Shown: positions 60,001 through 64,000 of the stretch, one piece after another | Layout: each line of letters opens with the position of its first letter | Numbering within the stretch: position 1 is the first letter of the stretch | From: an uncultured Bacteroidales bacterium | GTDB taxonomy: Bacteria; Bacteroidota; Bacteroidia; Bacteroidales; P3 | Length of the DNA: 64,000 nucleotides | Assembly: GCA_947167075.1 (NCBI GenBank) | Contig: CAMVGR010000007.1 | Span: forward strand, 40,051 to 104,050 | Reading direction: 5' to 3' | The notes under the pieces: generated by a model | What the model was told of the DNA's origin: nothing | Databases searched by the model: none | Seen by the model: only the letters and a program-made list of their open reading frames with translations | Position numbers and translations under genes: made by a program

Positions 60001-60648
60001 ATGCCTTTTAAACTTATTATTTTTGACTTTGATGGAACTTTGGCCGATACCCGCGACAGGATTGTTTCTGTTATCCAGCAGGTGGTTTCGAAACTTGGGT
60101 TGCCCCAAGTAAGCAACGAAGAATGTGCGTCCACTATCGGTCTTCCTTTAGCTGACTGTTTCCGAAAGCTTTACCCTTTTCTCGATGTTGAACAAGGGGA
60201 AATGTGTGCAGAGACTTATCGGCAATATTTCTTTGCACATTCAGAAGAACTCGTACCCACCCTTTTCCCTGATGTGCTCATCCTTCTATCCGAATTGTAT
60301 AAGCGTCATATCCTTATGGGTATTGCTTCATCTCGCACATCTCGTTCTTTGAATTATTTCGTAGAAAGGATGGAACTCTCTATGTTCTTTAAATATATTG
60401 TTGGGTGCGAAGACGTACCTCAATGCAAACCTGCACCAGATGCAGTGAATTTTATACTGCGACAGTGTCGAGTCGATCCAAATGAGACCTTAGTGGTTGG
60501 AGATATGCCTGTTGATATACAGATGGCACATACGGCAGGTTGTCATTCTTGTGCTGTCACTTACGGCAATTCATCTAAAGAAACTCTTCTGTCTATCCAT
60601 CCGGATTGTATTATAGACTCGCCTCTCCAGCTTCTTTCTTATTTATAG
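60001..60648 (+). CDS. HAD family phosphatase (phosphoglycolate phosphatase-like)
   Basis: A 215-residue haloacid dehalogenase-type phosphatase. Motif I is IFDFDGTLADTRD with nucleophile D9 and acid/base D11. Motif II is GIASSRTSRSLN. Motif III/IV is KPAPDAVNF followed by VVGDMPVDIQMAHTAGC. A helical cap of about 75 residues lies between motifs I and II, as in PGP/Gph and beta-phosphoglucomutase relatives. The gene stands alone between divergent aspA and the tRNA-Leu terminator. The natural substrate is uncertain. Phosphoglycolate or a sugar phosphate are likely options. Confidence 0.9.
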   Translation: MPFKLIIFDFDGTLADTRDRIVSVIQQVVSKLGLPQVSNEECASTIGLPLADCFRKLYPFLDVEQGEMCAETYRQYFFAHSEELVPTLFPDVLILLSELYKRHILMGIASSRTSRSLNYFVERMELSMFFKYIVGCEDVPQCKPAPDAVNFILRQCRVDPNETLVVGDMPVDIQMAHTAGCHSCAVTYGNSSKETLLSIHPDCIIDSPLQLLSYL

Positions 60649-60738
60649 GTTAATTTGATCCCCTTTCCTAGAATAGACGGGAACCGGATGACCATCCTCT
60701 TGGAGTACTTGAAATTTCAATATTTACAAAAGAAAAAA

Positions 60739-60756
60739 GGAGACTTTTCAGTCTCC
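60739..60756 (-). terminator. Terminator of tRNA-Leu
   Basis: GGAGAC pairs with GTCTCC over a 6-base loop, followed on the minus strand by TTTTTTCTTTT. It lies 7 bases after the tRNA. Confidence 0.8.
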
Positions 60757-60762
60757 GTTTAG

Positions 60763-60845
60763 TACCCCGGGAGGGACTTGAACCCTCACGCCCTTGCGAG
60801 CAGCAGATTTTGAGTCTACCGTGTCTACCATTCCACCACCAGGGC
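60763..60845 (-). tRNA. tRNA-Leu (CAA anticodon)
   Basis: An 83-base class II tRNA. The acceptor GCCCTGG pairs with CCGGGGT. The anticodon loop CTCAAAA gives CAA. There is a long variable arm (about TGCTCGCAAGGGCGT region) and a T-arm GAGGG-TTCAAGT-CCCTC. CCA is not encoded. The promoter -7 is at 60931-60938. Confidence 0.93.
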
Positions 60846-60930
60846 TTTTCTTTGACAGGTTATTGTTTAATGATTATAGGCAGTATTTTGCTCCCAATTT
60901 TGACCCCTAACCTCTCATCGAAATCGGATG

Positions 60931-60938
60931 CAAAAATA
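60931..60938 (-). promoter_or_regulatory. Predicted -7 element for tRNA-Leu
   Basis: TATTTTTG on the minus strand, about 85 bases before the mature tRNA 5' end. Confidence 0.6.
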
Positions 60939-60967
60939 CACACTTTTTTTTACATGGCAAATTTTTT

Positions 60968-60999
60968 TTTTGCCAGTCGCAGGAAAAGATGTATCTTTG
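60968..60999 (+). promoter_or_regulatory. Bacteroidota-type promoter for prs
   Basis: TTTG (60968-60971), 20-base spacer, TATCTTTG (60992-60999), with the ATG 66 bases further on. Confidence 0.8.
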
Positions 61000-61065
61000 C
61001 AACTGTTTTCAAAGCCTAAATTGGTGGGTAAAAACGATATAAGACACCTAAAAACAATATATTAA

Positions 61066-62055
61066 ATGAGCGACATGCGTTCTGATAAAGTGTTCATTTT
61101 TGCTGGTCGGGCCACACAGGATCTGGCTCGTCGTGTGGCAGAGATTTATGGTATTCCTCTCGGCAATTCTACCGTTTTTCAATATGCCGATGGTGAATTT
61201 CAACCCTCCTACGAGCAAACAATCAGGGGTGGTATTGTATTTATTATCCAGTCCACAGTTCCTCCGACCGACAATCTCTTCGAACTTCTTATGATGATCG
61301 ATGCAGCCAAACGTGCATCGGCTCAAAAGATTGTTGCCGTTATTCCTTATTATGGTTTTGCACGCCAAGATCGCAAAGACAAGCCGCATGTTCCTATCGC
61401 TTCGAAGCTGATTGCCGACATGATCACCGTGGCCGGTGTCGACCGTGTGATTGCGATGGATCTTCATGCCGACCAGATTCAGGCTTTCTTCAATGTTCCC
61501 GTCGACCACCTCTACGGTTCCAGCATCTTCATGCCCTATATTCGTGAGCAGTTTGATATAGACGACGTCATGTTCGCAAGCCCCGACATGGGCGGCAGCA
61601 AGCGAGCCGGTATCTATGCCAAGACGCTTAACAACAGCTTTGTTATTTGCTACAAGCACCGCAACAAGCCCAACGAGATCGGCGAGATGAGACTTATTGG
61701 CGACGTGAAAGACAAGCACGTTATCCTTCTCGATGATATTATCGACACTGGCTCTACCATCTGCAAGGCTGCTGGCATCATCAAGCAAAGCGGTGCCAAG
61801 AGTGTACGCGCCATGATCACCCATCCGGTGCTTAGTGGCAATGCTATTGAGAAGGTTGAAGCTTCCGAACTCGAGGAATTGGTTGTTACCGACACCATCC
61901 CCCTTAAGCGCCCGTCCGATAAGATCCATGTGCTCAGCTGCGACTGGCTCTTGGCTGAGGCTATCCGCCGTGTGGTCAACTACGAGAGTCTCGATAACCT
62001 CTATGAGACCACCCTCCACCACAAAGGTGTCATCAAACGTATGAACAATCAGTAA
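61066..62055 (+). CDS. prs: Ribose-phosphate pyrophosphokinase (PRPP synthetase)
   Basis: The enzyme makes PRPP from ribose-5-phosphate and ATP for nucleotide, His and Trp synthesis. The 329-residue protein has VFQYADGEFQPSYEQTIRG, PYYGFARQDRKDKP, the PRPP-binding loop LLDDIIDTGSTICKAA and MDLHADQIQAFF (metal/ATP site). It is class I in type. An internal ATG three codons in is an alternative start. It is followed after 65 bases by rplY, a common Bacteroidota and enterobacterial neighbour, and probably co-transcribed. Confidence 0.96.
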   Translation: MSDMRSDKVFIFAGRATQDLARRVAEIYGIPLGNSTVFQYADGEFQPSYEQTIRGGIVFIIQSTVPPTDNLFELLMMIDAAKRASAQKIVAVIPYYGFARQDRKDKPHVPIASKLIADMITVAGVDRVIAMDLHADQIQAFFNVPVDHLYGSSIFMPYIREQFDIDDVMFASPDMGGSKRAGIYAKTLNNSFVICYKHRNKPNEIGEMRLIGDVKDKHVILLDDIIDTGSTICKAAGIIKQSGAKSVRAMITHPVLSGNAIEKVEASELEELVVTDTIPLKRPSDKIHVLSCDWLLAEAIRRVVNYESLDNLYETTLHHKGVIKRMNNQ

Positions 62056-62120
62056 ATTTCGCAGGTCTGTTTAGATCTGTAAATAGTAATAATTCATTAA
62101 TAACAAAAAAACACAAAACA

Positions 62121-62705
62121 ATGAGAGTAGTATCAATGAGCGGTTCTCTCCGCGAGAACGTAGGGAAAAAGGATGCTAAAGCTCTGCGTCGCGACGCCAA
62201 AGTGCCGTGCGTGATGTATGGCAAAGATCAACAGTATCTGTTCAGTGTCGACCAGACCGCCTTCCAGCGTGTGCTGTTCAATCCCGAACCCTGCTTCATC
62301 AAAGTCACCCTGAATGGTGTCGATCACATGGCCATGCTGAAGGACATCGAGTTCCATCCCGTGACCGAGATCGTCTACCACGCCGACTTCTATGAACTGA
62401 CCGACGACAAGCCCGTCGTAATGTCTATCCCCGTGCACACCACTGGCTCTAGCAAGGGTGTCATGAAGGGCGGCAAACTAGCTTACAAGCAGAAACGCCT
62501 CAATGTGAAGGCTCTGCCCGCCAACATGCCCAGCGAGGTGCTCCTCGACATCACCAACCTCGATGTCAACCAGCGCATCCGCGTGCAGGACATCGCCACC
62601 GACAACTACTGCATCCTCAACCCGAAGAGCAGCGAGGTGGTCAACGTCCTGAGCACCCGTGCCAGCGCCACCGCCGACGACGGCGAAGAGGCCGCTGCCG
62701 AGTAA
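62121..62705 (+). CDS. rplY: 50S ribosomal protein L25 (long CTC/TL5 form)
   Basis: A 194-residue 5S-rRNA-binding ribosomal protein with an N-terminal L25 domain (SLRENVGKKDAKALRRDAKV, PCVMYGK) and a C-terminal TL5 beta domain (VMSIPVHTTGSSKGVMKGGK, LPANMPSEVLLDITNLDV in part). It ends in an acidic, Ala-rich tail (DDGEEAAAE). Length is normal for the CTC form. It shares the prs transcript and is followed by a terminator at 62734-62761. Confidence 0.96.
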   Translation: MRVVSMSGSLRENVGKKDAKALRRDAKVPCVMYGKDQQYLFSVDQTAFQRVLFNPEPCFIKVTLNGVDHMAMLKDIEFHPVTEIVYHADFYELTDDKPVVMSIPVHTTGSSKGVMKGGKLAYKQKRLNVKALPANMPSEVLLDITNLDVNQRIRVQDIATDNYCILNPKSSEVVNVLSTRASATADDGEEAAAE

Positions 62706-62733
62706 TGGAACAGCAATGACATGAAACAACCGA

Positions 62734-62761
62734 AGAGGTATCCGTGGAAACGGATGCCTCT
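62734..62761 (+). terminator. Terminator after rplY
   Basis: AGAGGTATCCG pairs with CGGATGCCTCT (one T-G wobble) over a 6-base loop, followed by TTTCTTTTTTTACG. Confidence 0.88.
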
Positions 62762-62792
62762 TTCTTTTTTTACGAAAGGGGCTATATACAAT

Positions 62793-63365
62793 ATGAAAAG
62801 ATTGGCAGCAATGTGTGCGCTGCTGGCGTTGGCGGTGCTGCCGCTGAGGTCGCAGCCACACTTTGACGGAGGAATGATGATCCACACGGGCTACCTGTCG
62901 GCCACGCTGCCGGCGCAGGCCTACGCGGCGTCCGGCATGCCGTTCGGCATCGGCGGCACGATGCGGTTCCACGGCGGCAAGGGGGTACGTATTGGTGGAG
63001 AGGGTTTTATCTCGACGCTGAACCTGATGGGCAACGGCAGCTATGTGCGGATAGGATGGGGCGGAGTGGTGGCCGAGGCGCGGTGGCAGCTTGGGCGGTG
63101 GCACCCGTTTGCCGGTGCGACGATAGGCGGTGGGACGGCGGCCACGCTGCTGGTTTTCGACGGCGAGGCCGAGGACTGGACGGCCGAGCCGAACACCGTC
63201 TTCCACAGCGAAGGGTTTATGATTGCCGACCCGCATTTGGGGTTAGAATACGCCCTGACGGAGCGTATCATGCTCACGTCGCGTCTTTCGTGGCTTCTGC
63301 CGTTCCGCGAGGTCGACGTGCCGCTCGGGCCGAGGGTCTTCGTAGGGTTTGTCTTCAGGCACTGA
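62793..63365 (+). CDS. Outer-membrane beta-barrel-like hypothetical protein
   Basis: A 190-residue exported protein. The start at 62793 gives the signal peptide MKRLAAMCALLALAVLPLRSQ. An earlier in-frame ATG at 62721 would run through the rplY terminator and is rejected. The mature protein is Gly-rich with alternating strands (GGTMRFHGGKGVRIGGEGFI, SYVRIGWGGVVAEARWQLG, HPFAGATIGGGTAATLLVF, DPHLGLEYALTERIMLTSRL) and ends VFVGFVFRH. It looks like a small eight-stranded barrel of unknown function. Its base composition is richer in G and C than the preceding prs-rplY pair. Confidence 0.7.
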   Translation: MKRLAAMCALLALAVLPLRSQPHFDGGMMIHTGYLSATLPAQAYAASGMPFGIGGTMRFHGGKGVRIGGEGFISTLNLMGNGSYVRIGWGGVVAEARWQLGRWHPFAGATIGGGTAATLLVFDGEAEDWTAEPNTVFHSEGFMIADPHLGLEYALTERIMLTSRLSWLLPFREVDVPLGPRVFVGFVFRH

Positions 63366-63416
63366 CCAATAGTTTGGGCCAGGCCCTCCCCCACCCTAAC
63401 CGACAGCCGACAAACA

Positions 63417-64000
63417 TTATTCCTTATACCTCACATATTCCCAGTCGACGGGCGTGAAGTCGGAGGTGTTGTCCTTGTAGTCGGGGTCGGGCATGTACCA
63501 CCAGAGACTCTCGAAGTATTGGCGCAGGCGCTTGTCGCGGAACACGTGGCCGCGGTTGGCGTAGGGCAGGTTGCGGACGACGCGCTGGCGGAAGGCCGGG
63601 TCGGCGGGTACCTCCTGCATTCCCTTGTAGGGCCCCCAGTTGATTCGTGCGGTGCGGTCGTAGGTGCCGCCGGTGATGCACTGCCGGTCTACGTAGCAGC
63701 CGTCGACTCCCACGGCGCGGATGCAGAGTTCGGCCTGCGGAGCGAAGTCGGTGGTGTGGAGTGTGATAGCGCCGTTGCGGAGGCTCACCTCGGCGCATGG
63801 GTCGCCGTAGCAGGTGGCGCGTCGCGTCTTGCCCATGCCCTCGCTGACGGCGAAGGGTGTGCCGGCAAACGCGCTGTCGAAGACATAGAAGTGCTTGGCC
63901 GTGCTGTCGGCGCGGATGGTGAGTGTGAAGTCGCCAATCTTGCCTCCGGCCCAGCGGGCGGCGGGCGTCAGCTTGTAGTCGACAATGAACGGGCTGCCCA
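63417..64000 (-). CDS. YARHG-domain protein, 5' end outside window
   Basis: The C-terminal 194 residues of a protein whose start lies beyond the right edge. The last 50 residues form a YARHG-type domain (LPYANRGHVFRDKRLRQYFE then SLWWYMPDPDYK), a small extracellular domain found at the C-terminus of lipoproteins and peptidase-like secreted proteins. The preceding part contains beta-rich text with DYKLTPAARWAGG and KHFYVFDSAFAG and several Cys (CYGDPCAEV, ELCIRAVG, GCYVDRQC). An internal ATG at 63836 is unlikely to be the true start, because the open frame continues upstream without a stop. Function is unknown and secretion is likely. Confidence 0.78.
   Translation of the reverse strand, partial: GSPFIVDYKLTPAARWAGGKIGDFTLTIRADSTAKHFYVFDSAFAGTPFAVSEGMGKTRRATCYGDPCAEVSLRNGAITLHTTDFAPQAELCIRAVGVDGCYVDRQCITGGTYDRTARINWGPYKGMQEVPADPAFRQRVVRNLPYANRGHVFRDKRLRQYFESLWWYMPDPDYKDNTSDFTPVDWEYVRYKE

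Overview
The window is a chromosomal segment of a Bacteroidota bacterium, most likely an anaerobic member of the Bacteroidales. The evidence is the TAnnTTTG-type promoters (several with TTTG 19-20 bases upstream), an NQR respiratory operon, anaerobic NrdDG, a fimbrillin-type lipoprotein, Omp28 and DUF6029 family envelope proteins, orphan type IX secretion (T9SS) sorting domains, and a SecA of about 1100 residues. Nearly all the sequence is ordinary chromosomal coding sequence. The unusual content lies between the genes, and in two places inside them, as short-period repeats.

Layout. 1-2700: nrdDG on the minus strand behind a cobalamin riboswitch. 2.7-3.2 kb: free methionine sulfoxide reductase. 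3.6-11.0 kb: a minus-strand operon (glycosyltransferase, signal peptidase I, topoisomerase IV A, glycosyltransferase, zinc peptidase). 11.4-16.0 kb: a plus-strand run (lipoprotein, Nudix, DprA, MORN lipoprotein, CCA/poly(A) polymerase). 16.5-18.4 kb: a surface lipoprotein that is out of frame at a C9 tract, followed by a 63-residue peptide. 18.5-20.2 kb: crotonase and 3-hydroxybutyryl-CoA dehydrogenase. 20.3-21.8 kb: an orphan T9SS sorting domain and murF. 22.0-30.1 kb: a giant cyclic beta-1,2-glucan synthase-like gene lying between inverted repeat arrays, followed by an MBOAT acyltransferase, an SGNH-like partner and anmK. 33.7 kb: a CAU tRNA. 33.8-41.1 kb: an envelope operon on the minus strand (DUF6029 barrel, Omp28-like, MATE, patatin-BamA-like, two glycosyltransferases). 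41.4-41.7 kb: a second orphan T9SS domain and a repeat array. 41.8-49.7 kb: secA, sdaA, a CPBP protease, era and a secreted protein. 50.5-52.4 kb: an AT-rich insert with a LuxR-type regulator, a dead small lipoprotein gene and a small barrel protein, bounded by a duplicated 21-bp piece of the nqrF 3' end. 52.4-58.3 kb: nqrABCDEF. 58.4-63.4 kb: aspA, HAD phosphatase, tRNA-Leu, prs, rplY and an outer-membrane protein. 63.4-64.0 kb: a truncated YARHG-domain gene.

How the parts fit. Aspartase (fumarate from aspartate), L-serine dehydratase (pyruvate), crotonase/HBD and the Na+-pumping NQR fit an amino-acid-using anaerobe that keeps a sodium gradient. The cyclic glucan synthase, MBOAT and SGNH genes suggest a periplasmic glucan that is acyl-modified.

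Main points of interest: a probable phase-variable poly-C tract in the fimbrillin-like gene; two families of 11-bp-period intergenic arrays, one of them forming inverted repeats around the cyclic glucan synthase gene; the same 32-bp repeat inserted in frame in two unrelated housekeeping proteins (CCA enzyme and NqrF); the island at the end of nqrF; and two orphan T9SS sorting domains. No CRISPR array, transposase, integrase or reverse transcriptase was seen.
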